Shown: in pieces, positions 18,150 through 26,536 of the stretch
How positions within the stretch are numbered: position 1 is the stretch's first letter
How the letters are laid out: each line of letters starts with the position of its first letter
Assembly (NCBI RefSeq): GCF_014269205.2
Contig: NZ_JABWRY020000001.1
Location: 1,178,001-1,242,000 of the forward strand
Source of the DNA: Pseudomonas kermanshahensis
GTDB taxonomy: Bacteria > Pseudomonadota > Gammaproteobacteria > Pseudomonadales > Pseudomonadaceae
Reading direction: 5' to 3'
DNA: 64,000 bases
Made by a program: the position numbers and the translations under genes
Notes under the pieces: model-generated
The model's input: only the letters and a program-made list of their open reading frames with translations
Database searches by the model: none
Told to the model about the DNA's origin: nothing

Positions 18150-20645
18150 ATGTCTTCAACTTCCCTTGAAAGTGTATTGCAGTGGTTGCGCGCACACGAC
18201 CGTTTGTTTGGTTGGGACGCGATTGTGGCCCTTGACCGTGGCAAGCTCAATGCGCTGTTGGCGCAGGAGTATATTCGTCGCTTCAATACTCAAAGTTTTC
18301 TTGAGCCGGTCAATGGCGAGCTGAGTGTGAGCAATGAGTCAAAGACACTTATTCATGACTTTCTTCTCGCCCACCCCCGGTTGTCGGTTGAGAATGCTGA
18401 CCTGTTTGATGCCAAGGCGCGGTTGCGCATGGCTGTTATCGGGGGTAATCAACTGGGGTTGAGGAAGGATGTCAGCCACTGGTATGTGCAGCGCTTGGAT
18501 TGGATTGGACCGTTGGCGGGGCCGGAGTTGCGCCTGGATCTGCGCTTGGATGATGTCCCCGGCGATGTGTCGGCCGGGGGAGCGATCATGCTCGACCTCA
18601 GCAAGAGCGACAACTTCACGCTCACCTTCTCCAATCAGGAAGAGGAGCGAGAGTTAGGAGGTAATTTCTTCAAAGAGTTGTTCCAGCGTCTCCCGGATGA
18701 GCAGCGCGTATGGCCGCTTGGCTCCATTGCGTCGGGCAACCGGCCCCTGTTGCGCCCTGAGTCCTTCAAATTGCGAACGCAGGCCAAGCCAGCCAGTGCC
18801 TTGGCGCCGGCTGCCGAGGGCTCCCAGGAAGGGGATGGCGCCATGCTTGCGTTCATTCGCATGCACAAGGGCCTAGGCGGTAGCATGCCGGACAGCAACT
18901 CTGATTTTCGGTACTTGATCCCGGACAAAGGGACGAAGGACTTTTCGGCCGCTGGAATTTTCAACGCTCGCCGTTTGATCCTGGAGCATCTGCTTGGGCG
19001 GTTAACGTCACTGATGATACCGATGATGCCCTCCGGGCTACGTTATCAAATTGATGCAGATTCCAAGGGTGTGCTCACAGGGGCAAGTGAGTTTTGGGGA
19101 GTCATTTCATCGCCGATGATAAATGCCACTGTGCCTATTTCACTAGGGCCTAGTCATTTGGTAGAAATTGACATGGAAACTTTGAGGGGGCCGGTGTCTG
19201 CGTTACCTCTTCGAGTTGAAGTCGATGACGATGGCGCCCGTGTAACGTGGCTAATGAAACTTAATGCCAGCGCCAAAATGTTGTCGTTAAGAGACAACTA
19301 CAACCTCCACACGGCTGACGATTTCCCAGATCTCAAGGTCGTTAATATTAATAAGGACATCACGTGCCTTATTGCCTATCGTCGTGCCGACCGTCAGGGC
19401 GGTGCTTATGAACTGTCCAGTTTTATTTTCGACGGTCTTGAAGAGGCGTCGCCAGGCGGGTTAGAAGCGTCAAACACTCAGTCATTAGGCTTGAGAAAGG
19501 GATTAGGCGATTTTCACAAGAACTTCATACGTGCGATTTACCACTACGCTATCCGCAAAGCGGTGGAGGATAAGGTTGTTGGGCTGTTGCGGGAGAAGCT
19601 GGCCATGGATTTAAACGTGGACCAGCTCCTTGAGCCCTTGGTCAAGGAAACGCTGCATTTTAACTTTGGTAATGCGTTTGTGGGCGATGAAGTGCATGGT
19701 GCTAAAGCCATTGCCGTTTTTGGCAATGTCAGCCCAGATGGCAATAACTTTGCGGTCCATCCAATGGAGCCCGTTCTCCAGCCCGGTGGCACTTTACAGT
19801 TCAAGGTCGAGCCGCCGGTTAATAACGTGCGCTGGCAAGTCGATGCCTTGCAGGTGTTTTCAGATGAGGTCGGCAGCATTGACCCCGACGGGACCTATCA
19901 CGCTCCGTTTGCCCTTGGGTTCAAAGGCGGTTTCACGCAAGTACGCATTACCGCGACGGACCCAATCACAGCCGTGACTCGTTCAGCGTTGGTTACCGTG
20001 GTCGATCATGCCATCGCCTTGAGTCCGTTGCTTGAGGTGACCGCGCCGGGTGAGTCGCTGGAACTGACTGCCGGGAACGGTGGAACGGTCGACATTGAGT
20101 GGTCGTTCGCTAACGCGAACCCTCATGGTCGGTTGGCTGACCCAGATGCCTCAGGTGCTGCCAACACTTACATCGCAGGTGCGGATTCGCGCACCGACGC
20201 ATTCAAAGTCGACGTCATCACGGTCCGTAATAAAGGTGTCTACGGCGAGCGCAGCACGTGTGTGGTAACGCGCATGAAGCGGAAAAAGCCCATGCCGGTC
20301 ACACCCGAAGAGTGGGGAAGTTCAATCGAAACGGACTGGGTTCGGCCAGCCCTTTGGGTCGGCACTGACGAGCAAAAGGATGTCGAGTGGTCCGTAGTGT
20401 ACGGGCCGGGAACCATCAGCCAGGACCGCTACGAGGTCAAGCGTAACAGCCGTGACCGGTTTGCCGTAGTTGCAGGGCGTGTCCAGAGCCAGGAATGGGG
20501 TGATCTCGAAGGCTTCATTATTTTGCCACTCCCTTTGGACGCATCGATCGAAGCCTATGAAGCTCAGTCCTCGGTCACGAGACGCCGCCGCCTGGCCACT
20601 AGCACCCAGACCTCCACTGCTTCTACTGAAGCGCCCAAGCCCTGA
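18150..20645 (+). CDS. P-47/TULIP-like paralogue A with C-terminal Ig-like modules
   Basis: An 831-residue protein without signal peptide. The N-terminus (residues 20-45) has a Trp-Asp motif, FGWDAIVALDRGKLNALLA, shared in pattern with the next two genes and reminiscent of clostridial P-47/OrfX proteins, which have a TULIP lipid-binding-like fold. That assignment is my hypothesis. Shared landmarks: LRLDLRLDD and IMLDLSKSDNF (126-155), LRPESFKLRT (201-210), FRYLIPD (253-259), AIAVFGNVSP (521-530), then an Ig-like module with GSIDPDGTYHAP (575-586). The C-terminus has WGDLEGFIILPLPL. The ATG at 18150 follows GAGAGGTG; an open frame further upstream lies inside the previous gene and is not the start. 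Probably one operon with its neighbours. Confidence 0.8.
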   Translation: MSSTSLESVLQWLRAHDRLFGWDAIVALDRGKLNALLAQEYIRRFNTQSFLEPVNGELSVSNESKTLIHDFLLAHPRLSVENADLFDAKARLRMAVIGGNQLGLRKDVSHWYVQRLDWIGPLAGPELRLDLRLDDVPGDVSAGGAIMLDLSKSDNFTLTFSNQEEERELGGNFFKELFQRLPDEQRVWPLGSIASGNRPLLRPESFKLRTQAKPASALAPAAEGSQEGDGAMLAFIRMHKGLGGSMPDSNSDFRYLIPDKGTKDFSAAGIFNARRLILEHLLGRLTSLMIPMMPSGLRYQIDADSKGVLTGASEFWGVISSPMINATVPISLGPSHLVEIDMETLRGPVSALPLRVEVDDDGARVTWLMKLNASAKMLSLRDNYNLHTADDFPDLKVVNINKDITCLIAYRRADRQGGAYELSSFIFDGLEEASPGGLEASNTQSLGLRKGLGDFHKNFIRAIYHYAIRKAVEDKVVGLLREKLAMDLNVDQLLEPLVKETLHFNFGNAFVGDEVHGAKAIAVFGNVSPDGNNFAVHPMEPVLQPGGTLQFKVEPPVNNVRWQVDALQVFSDEVGSIDPDGTYHAPFALGFKGGFTQVRITATDPITAVTRSALVTVVDHAIALSPLLEVTAPGESLELTAGNGGTVDIEWSFANANPHGRLADPDASGAANTYIAGADSRTDAFKVDVITVRNKGVYGERSTCVVTRMKRKKPMPVTPEEWGSSIETDWVRPALWVGTDEQKDVEWSVVYGPGTISQDRYEVKRNSRDRFAVVAGRVQSQEWGDLEGFIILPLPLDASIEAYEAQSSVTRRRRLATSTQTSTASTEAPKP

Positions 20646-20665
20646 ACGCATTTGAGGTGATCGCC

Positions 20666-22891
20666 ATGCCTGGTAATTCTCTATTGGCCTTGTTGGAGTG
20701 GATGAAACGCAATCCACACCTGTCGGACTGGGATTTCATTTTCGCGATGTCGCCCGCTACGGTCGGCTCACTGGTTGAGCAAGCCCAAATCAATCACATC
20801 ATTCAAGGACGGGATGTGGGTTGGGAACAGCTCAGTATCAGGGTTCCCAGTAGCAAACAAACGCATGTGCTGAACAACTACCGGCTCACCGCGCCGTCTC
20901 TGGACTGGCGTGTGGCCTCCTACGATAACCCCAGGGTAAGTTTCAGTTTGGCGGTGGAAGGCGGCACACACATCATTGAGGATGACTTCTACGATGTGCT
21001 GGCCGTCTCTGCGCATGATGCGCTCGACAGTTTGCAGGTGCGAGGGCGCACGCGCTTTGATACCCAGGCACTTCGCCTTGGGTTAGACCTGAAACGGCCT
21101 GAAGCTGAAAGCCTTGAGTTCGATGTGGGTGACAGTCTTCAGGAACGTTGGGCAGGTGGCCAGCAGCTTGCAGACTTCCTTCAAACCTTGCCTGAGGACC
21201 GTGGCCTTTACGCGCTGGCGGCTGTTTCAGCAACATCCAATAACCCATTCCTCCAGGTGCGGGGTATCGGGGCACGGATCCAAACCAGTCGTGTTGACAA
21301 GCAAGGTGCGCTGGTTGTTTTTGCAGCGCTTGAGCACGGCCCCGTGGGCCAGTATCCGAGGGAAGATTCGGACTTACCCTTCCTGCTGCCGGATGCGATG
21401 GCGGAGCGTGCGCCGGTCACTCTTTTGCTCTCCCGGCGGCTGTTGCACCGGGCCGCCTATGCCTATGCCTTCGAGGCCATGATCGAAGGCGGCATGATCG
21501 ACTACCGCCTGACACCGCAGGGTGTGATTGAACGCATGCAAGCCACTGCTGGAAAGCTTCCGGTCTTTGGGCTTGAACACAAGGGCAACCGCTTTGAGTT
21601 CAAATCGGAGCGGTTCAGCGTTGAGGCGTGGATAGGCGATACGCCATTGCGCGCCGAGTTCGATGAGGATGAAGTGCAACTGAACTGGCACTCTCAGTGC
21701 GACCTTGGCTTCGACTACAAACCCAAGGGCGAAGAGGGCTGGCGGGGGCTTTCTGGAACATTCGAATTTCGCCTGCATCATCGATTCTATTTCTTCCGAC
21801 CGTCCGAGCAAGAGGCAGATGGCGGCTTGCTCATGGCTCAGGTGGCATGGCCTTGGCCGGAGCACGTTGAGGTCACGCTGCGTAAGGGGCTTGAAGGCAA
21901 TCTTCCCGAGGCGCTGCGTGAGGAGGTCAATCAGTTCGTCGCATTAGTACTCAAGCAGGCACTGCTTGAAGGGCTGTCGCGCACGCTTACGGCGAGAATC
22001 CCCGAAAGGGTGCTCGAGGGCTTCAGCCTGGCCGGAAACAACCGCTTTGCTGGACAGGATGTGGAGCTTCCGCATGGCCTGGCGTTGTTCGGGTCGATCG
22101 CTAGCAATGCTCAACGCCTGCGTATTCTTGATCAAGGCATACGACTATCGCCTGGGCAAACTCATACGTTCAGGGTCGAATCGCCCTTTGCTTCGGTTAG
22201 CTGGGCGCTGGAAGGGATGCCCGGTAATGCGGGGGACATTGGGCAAATCGACCCTGTATCTGGCCGCTACAGCGCCCCGCCGGCCCATGCGTTGCGCTAT
22301 CGCCAAGCCCGTGTGCTGGTGGTGGCGACCGATAACCAGACCCGTGCTCGCAGCACCTCGATGCTGACCGTCTTACCACAGGGCATCACTGCCAATCCGC
22401 AGATCCGTGTCTGTTCCTTCGACGATCAGCTGACATTCACCGCCGGCGCTCTGGGTGGCGACCCGCAGTGGCGTGTCATTGAGCAGGAAGGAAGCGGGCA
22501 AGTGAGTCCCAGTGACGACGGCCGCCGTTGCACCTACACGGCCGGTTGGCAGCTGGATGAGGGGGCCTATCTGCTGGAAAAGATCGAGGTGAAGAACAGT
22601 GAAACGGGTGAGCTCACTCATGTTCATGTGCTGGTCATGCAGGAAGAGCCTCTTCTGTATCTAGAGGCAGGAGCACCAAAGCCTGACGGTAGCGTTCAAT
22701 TGAGCGCGTCCTTCAACGGTACGGACTTCACCAAAAAGGTGATCTGGAAACAGCTGCTCGGTGACGGCTTCCTGGAAGACGCTGGGCTCTACTGGCCACC
22801 CGATGACGGCTCCCTTGCATATGCACTGTTACGGCCATCTTGCCCGATACGCCGTTTGGCGATCTGCAGGGGCACTTGGTACGCCCACTGA
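20666..22891 (+). CDS. P-47/TULIP-like paralogue B, with apparent 3' frameshift
   Basis: A 741-residue paralogue of the preceding protein, with the same landmarks: LSDWDFIFAMS near the N-terminus, SFSLAVEGG, LRLGLDLKRP, LPFLLPD, LALFGSIAS and an Ig-like module with GQIDPVSGRYSAP. No signal peptide. The ATG at 20666 has GAGGTGA upstream. The last 21 residues (RPSCPIRRLAIC...) do not resemble the relatives. After CTG at 22826-22828 the shifted frame reads VTAILPDTPFGDLQGHLV, which aligns with WGDLEGFIILPL of paralogue A, and it stops at 22929. A one-base loss at about 22828 has therefore replaced roughly 33 native residues. Either the gene is slightly truncated or the sequence has an error. Confidence 0.8.
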   Translation: MPGNSLLALLEWMKRNPHLSDWDFIFAMSPATVGSLVEQAQINHIIQGRDVGWEQLSIRVPSSKQTHVLNNYRLTAPSLDWRVASYDNPRVSFSLAVEGGTHIIEDDFYDVLAVSAHDALDSLQVRGRTRFDTQALRLGLDLKRPEAESLEFDVGDSLQERWAGGQQLADFLQTLPEDRGLYALAAVSATSNNPFLQVRGIGARIQTSRVDKQGALVVFAALEHGPVGQYPREDSDLPFLLPDAMAERAPVTLLLSRRLLHRAAYAYAFEAMIEGGMIDYRLTPQGVIERMQATAGKLPVFGLEHKGNRFEFKSERFSVEAWIGDTPLRAEFDEDEVQLNWHSQCDLGFDYKPKGEEGWRGLSGTFEFRLHHRFYFFRPSEQEADGGLLMAQVAWPWPEHVEVTLRKGLEGNLPEALREEVNQFVALVLKQALLEGLSRTLTARIPERVLEGFSLAGNNRFAGQDVELPHGLALFGSIASNAQRLRILDQGIRLSPGQTHTFRVESPFASVSWALEGMPGNAGDIGQIDPVSGRYSAPPAHALRYRQARVLVVATDNQTRARSTSMLTVLPQGITANPQIRVCSFDDQLTFTAGALGGDPQWRVIEQEGSGQVSPSDDGRRCTYTAGWQLDEGAYLLEKIEVKNSETGELTHVHVLVMQEEPLLYLEAGAPKPDGSVQLSASFNGTDFTKKVIWKQLLGDGFLEDAGLYWPPDDGSLAYALLRPSCPIRRLAICRGTWYAH

Positions 22892-22977
22892 ATCAGCCGT
22901 GCAGGGCGTGTAACGCCGCCATCGGTTAGTGATCATTCAACGCATCGAACCGGATGCATCGTCAAGAGGATTAAACC

Positions 22978-25900
22978 ATGTCCAATTCCATGCTGGAAGT
23001 GCTGGCGCGTATGTGGGGAAAGTCTGTCACCCTTGGGTGGGGAGCCGTGGCGGTGTATAGCCGTGAGCGACTCAACCGGTTGCTGCACCAGCAGTATCTA
23101 GACCGCTTGGGTGGCCCTCGGGATTTGCCACTGCTGACACTTGAACTGAGCACAGGCGCGCGGGAGGCAACTGGGGGGCAGCCCGAGCTTGTCAGTAGCG
23201 CCCCCTCATTGACTTCGGTCAGCGCCAAGCGTGTCAGCGATTCGCGCGTGCACCTCTCGCTAGATATCGATGAGGGGGCTGCAGTTGAGAACGATCGTGC
23301 CTCAGCGCCCTCCACTGCAATCAGCCTGACGAATATCGAGCTGGGTACGCCGCTGCTGTCATTCAGCACGGCTTCGGTGACGAATTCCAGGGCCCGCCTG
23401 ACGATGAGCATCATTGCCGGCACCTGTTCGAGTACCAACAGGGACGACAGTAAGCTGTTCTCGGTATTCAACTTCAGTGAAGCCATGGACTTCAAGGTGG
23501 AGATCGATGTAGACCTGGCCATGGTAACTGGCTCGGTGGACCGCCGGGGCAGGGTGACGCTTGACCTTGCCAAGGGCAGTTCGTTTCGGTGCAACCTGTT
23601 TGCCGATAACCGCGTTCTCAATGCCCAACTCACTGCCAGCCTTGCCAAGTGGTTCAAAGGGTTGCCGGCACGTTGCAGCCTTTTCGAGCTGGGGATTATC
23701 GACCTTGACGGATATGGCCCGCTGACCCCTACCGGGTTTATTTTGCGAACTCAGGCTGCACCGGGTGCGAAGGTCAGAAGTGCAATGAATTATGGTGATG
23801 GTGCGGTACTGGTGTTCATTCGCGTGCGCGCAGATGGCCGGGACGGTGCATCACCCGACCAGCACTTTCCGTATTTGCTACCCGATGGTGACTACTCCGC
23901 CACGTTGGTGATTTCCGACCACTTGCTGGGGCATGCCAGTGAAATCGATTTGGTATTGCTCAATAGCATACTCTTCCCGGCCTCCCACGAATTCATCGAG
24001 CGCGAGCGAGCTACGCCGTGTGATCTCGCGGTGTTTGGCAACATCAATCCACTGCGTACTACCATGACTGTGCAGCCCTCTGGCCGCGTCATTCATGCCG
24101 GTGAGCACGTGCAGTTCAAACTGTATGACGGTTCAGGTCGAGAGCAGCAAGCCAGCCGCTGGAGCATCACCGGCTTGACTAATCATACGGCTGCCGCGCA
24201 AGGGGAAATCACAGCCAAAGGCCTCTATAGCGCGCCTGATGTGGACCATATTGGCCACGAAAACCTCACGGTGCTGGTCACGGCAGAGTTTGATCAAGGC
24301 GGTGAGACGTATATCGCGTCTGCACGTGTGCAAGTCGCTTATGAACGGCTCCAGCTGATGCCACGGGTCGTCAGTTTCGCCCCGAATCAACGAGAAATTC
24401 ACCTCAGTGCCTGGGAAACGGGTGGGTCAGGAACCATTGATTGGAGATTGCTAGGCGCTGAGCAGGGGGAGCTGGGTGTCACCGACGGGCACTCGGCGGT
24501 ATTTGTGCCCTTTGCGGATACCACCTTGAGGCCGCTGGCGGTTCAACAGATCCAGGCGAAGGACAGCGAAGAGGGCACGGCTGCCCTGGTCATGGTCAAT
24601 GCGCAACAACTGCTCGCGCTTGAGCCGCGTTTCGTGCCGCGGTTGCAATCCCAGGCCAGTGTGAAGCTGGCAGAGACCTCGGGCATGTTGTCGACGCTGC
24701 CCAAGCGTTGGCGAATTATGGCTGGGAAGGGTGCGATCAACCAAAGCGGGCAATTTACGGCTTCGGACAACACCCAAACCCAAAACAATGTAGTGCTCTG
24801 CGAAGTGTTGAAGGACGGTGTGGTTTATGCCACTGATTACAGCGTGGTGCAGCAATCTCAAATGCAGCAAGAACCTACTTGGAAATCGTTAAGGGTTCAC
24901 AACATCAAGGTCAAAGGCGGTGCGAACCTGGGCACGACAGGGGCGCTCTTCCCTAATGGGTTCCAGCAACTGCAGATCGAGGTGACGGTTGATACGGCAG
25001 AAGTGGATGGCAAGCATTACCCTTTGAGCATCAAAGAACTCAACAGTATTCGTATTTTTGAGGGCGCTGCCCGTCAAGAACTGCCTGATCTGGAAGACGC
25101 TGAAGGTATAGAGACTGGTAAGCTCCGTTGGGCCACGCGCAAGCTCCGTAATCGCTTCGACCCTGCCATCCCTGGCAATCTGCTTTCGTCGCTGCCGACG
25201 ACGAGGTCTGCGACGGAGCAAACCTCGACGTTCTATTTGCATACCCTGGGCACGGCAGGTGAGATTCCTACGTTTTATTCAGGGTTGCAGTCTGACAGTA
25301 ATGAGTGGTTCTACTCCAATAGCACCAGCGATACTAATTCAAAAATTGAGGTGACGGCGAAGCCGCTTCCTGACTTTACGGATGACGATCTCTACTCGTT
25401 CAAAGGATACCGCGTAGACGGTGGTGGTAACTATTACGAACTTCCTGACCTTCCCGGGCACGATGATTTCTACCTGTTCCCGCGTACGGTGGATTACTGG
25501 AAGTTAAAATATAAGCTGTCGGCGTTTATGACCTGTGAGTTTGTCCCGTCTGGGCTGGAAACCTTGCCGCCTGATGTGGAAGGAAAGTTAAATGTCAGTA
25601 CGCTCAGCTGGGAGAACAACCACCGCAGCGAACAAGGGGTCAGTTTCACAGGTTGGATATTTTATGCGAAAACGGATAAGGATACTCAACCGCCGACGCA
25701 TGTAAGGTTTGATGATGCATTGCAAAAGCAGCTCCCATCCTTGATCGATTTGGAAATTCCCGTGGATTTCAAGGAGTTTGAAGTCGAGACCTTGATCATT
25801 ACCAACCATCGTCGCGATGACGTGAGCTGGATCGATTCCAAAAAGAACGACGCCATCGCAACGCTCTCCAGAGAAATGGCAGTGCGCTTGCGTGACCGAA

Positions 25901-26019
25901 ACGGAAATCTACATCAGCGAAAGATTTCATTCTTGCCAGAATCAATCGTTGGACATCGTAATCATCTGAAACACAGTCGGTTTGTGGGCGTCACTCTCTC
26001 GAATCAAGGAGATCGCTAA
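22978..26019 (+). CDS. P-47/TULIP-like paralogue C, rearranged, with extended C-terminus
   Basis: A 1013-residue relative of A and B, with the landmarks LGWGAVAVYSRERLNRLL (19-36), KVEIDVDLAMVTG, VTLDLAKGSSF (194-204), FILRTQAAPG, FPYLLPDGD and LAVFGNINP (350-358). Two differences stand out. The 70-150 region contains two copies of a segment that A and B have once (SVSAKRVSDSRVHLSLDID and FSTASVTNSRARLTMSI). The roughly 200 residues that separate the LLPD landmark from VFGN in A and B are reduced to about 50. After the Ig-like modules a new C-terminal region (about 640-1013) begins with VHNIKVKGGANLG and is absent from A and B. AGAGGA precedes the start. Function unknown; no signal peptide. 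Confidence 0.8.
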   Translation: MSNSMLEVLARMWGKSVTLGWGAVAVYSRERLNRLLHQQYLDRLGGPRDLPLLTLELSTGAREATGGQPELVSSAPSLTSVSAKRVSDSRVHLSLDIDEGAAVENDRASAPSTAISLTNIELGTPLLSFSTASVTNSRARLTMSIIAGTCSSTNRDDSKLFSVFNFSEAMDFKVEIDVDLAMVTGSVDRRGRVTLDLAKGSSFRCNLFADNRVLNAQLTASLAKWFKGLPARCSLFELGIIDLDGYGPLTPTGFILRTQAAPGAKVRSAMNYGDGAVLVFIRVRADGRDGASPDQHFPYLLPDGDYSATLVISDHLLGHASEIDLVLLNSILFPASHEFIERERATPCDLAVFGNINPLRTTMTVQPSGRVIHAGEHVQFKLYDGSGREQQASRWSITGLTNHTAAAQGEITAKGLYSAPDVDHIGHENLTVLVTAEFDQGGETYIASARVQVAYERLQLMPRVVSFAPNQREIHLSAWETGGSGTIDWRLLGAEQGELGVTDGHSAVFVPFADTTLRPLAVQQIQAKDSEEGTAALVMVNAQQLLALEPRFVPRLQSQASVKLAETSGMLSTLPKRWRIMAGKGAINQSGQFTASDNTQTQNNVVLCEVLKDGVVYATDYSVVQQSQMQQEPTWKSLRVHNIKVKGGANLGTTGALFPNGFQQLQIEVTVDTAEVDGKHYPLSIKELNSIRIFEGAARQELPDLEDAEGIETGKLRWATRKLRNRFDPAIPGNLLSSLPTTRSATEQTSTFYLHTLGTAGEIPTFYSGLQSDSNEWFYSNSTSDTNSKIEVTAKPLPDFTDDDLYSFKGYRVDGGGNYYELPDLPGHDDFYLFPRTVDYWKLKYKLSAFMTCEFVPSGLETLPPDVEGKLNVSTLSWENNHRSEQGVSFTGWIFYAKTDKDTQPPTHVRFDDALQKQLPSLIDLEIPVDFKEFEVETLIITNHRRDDVSWIDSKKNDAIATLSREMAVRLRDRNGNLHQRKISFLPESIVGHRNHLKHSRFVGVTLSNQGDR

Positions 26020-26020
26020 A

Positions 26021-26494
26021 ATGAGCGCATTCAAATGGAGTGTCGCGTTGTGTACAGTCACTGTTCTGGCGTTCGGATGCGCCTATGCGGAGACTACGCC
26101 ACAGTCAAGTAACACCGTGAAAATTTCGTTTGCTAATGATAAAGACCAAAACCCGGGTAAGTCGTGCACCAAGGAGTTTAGTTGGAGTACCAAAAAACAA
26201 ATCCATCTTAAGGATATGGCCTGCGGTAACGACCAAGTCTACTATTTTAAGGTGGAGAATTTCCCCTCTGCAGCACTACTTTGGCTAGCGGACGATCCTG
26301 ATTGTGGAAGCGGCGGGAACTTCTTCTTTACCGTGAAAGGCACAAAGCACCCGCTGGGCACGGAATGGATGAAAATTGAGAAGCTTGATGAATCTGATGT
26401 GGGTGACCAGGTGAAGCCTGGCCTGCGTCTCGAACGGAAAGTCGTAAGAGGGAAAATCGATGGAAAGCTGTCCTGCTTTGGATATGAATACTGA
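26021..26494 (+). CDS. Small Sec-exported protein of unknown function
   Basis: A 157-residue protein starting one base after the previous stop, with AAGGAG ideally placed inside the preceding reading frame, so it is translationally coupled. The first 23 residues form a signal peptide (KWSVALCTVTVLAFGCAYA) with a likely cleavage after AYA. There is no proper lipobox, because the residue at -3 to Cys is not Leu/Val/Ile. The mature part has four or five cysteines (KSCTKEF, MACGND, PDCGSGG, LSCFGYEY), suggesting disulfides. I do not recognise the family. As the only Sec-exported product of the right arm, between a P-47-like protein and an RHS protein, it could be a periplasmic partner, but that is speculation. 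Confidence 0.8.
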   Translation: MSAFKWSVALCTVTVLAFGCAYAETTPQSSNTVKISFANDKDQNPGKSCTKEFSWSTKKQIHLKDMACGNDQVYYFKVENFPSAALLWLADDPDCGSGGNFFFTVKGTKHPLGTEWMKIEKLDESDVGDQVKPGLRLERKVVRGKIDGKLSCFGYEY

Positions 26495-26536
26495 ATACGC
26501 GTTCTGTCACGCAGGTGTTTCTGGAGATTCGCCGTC

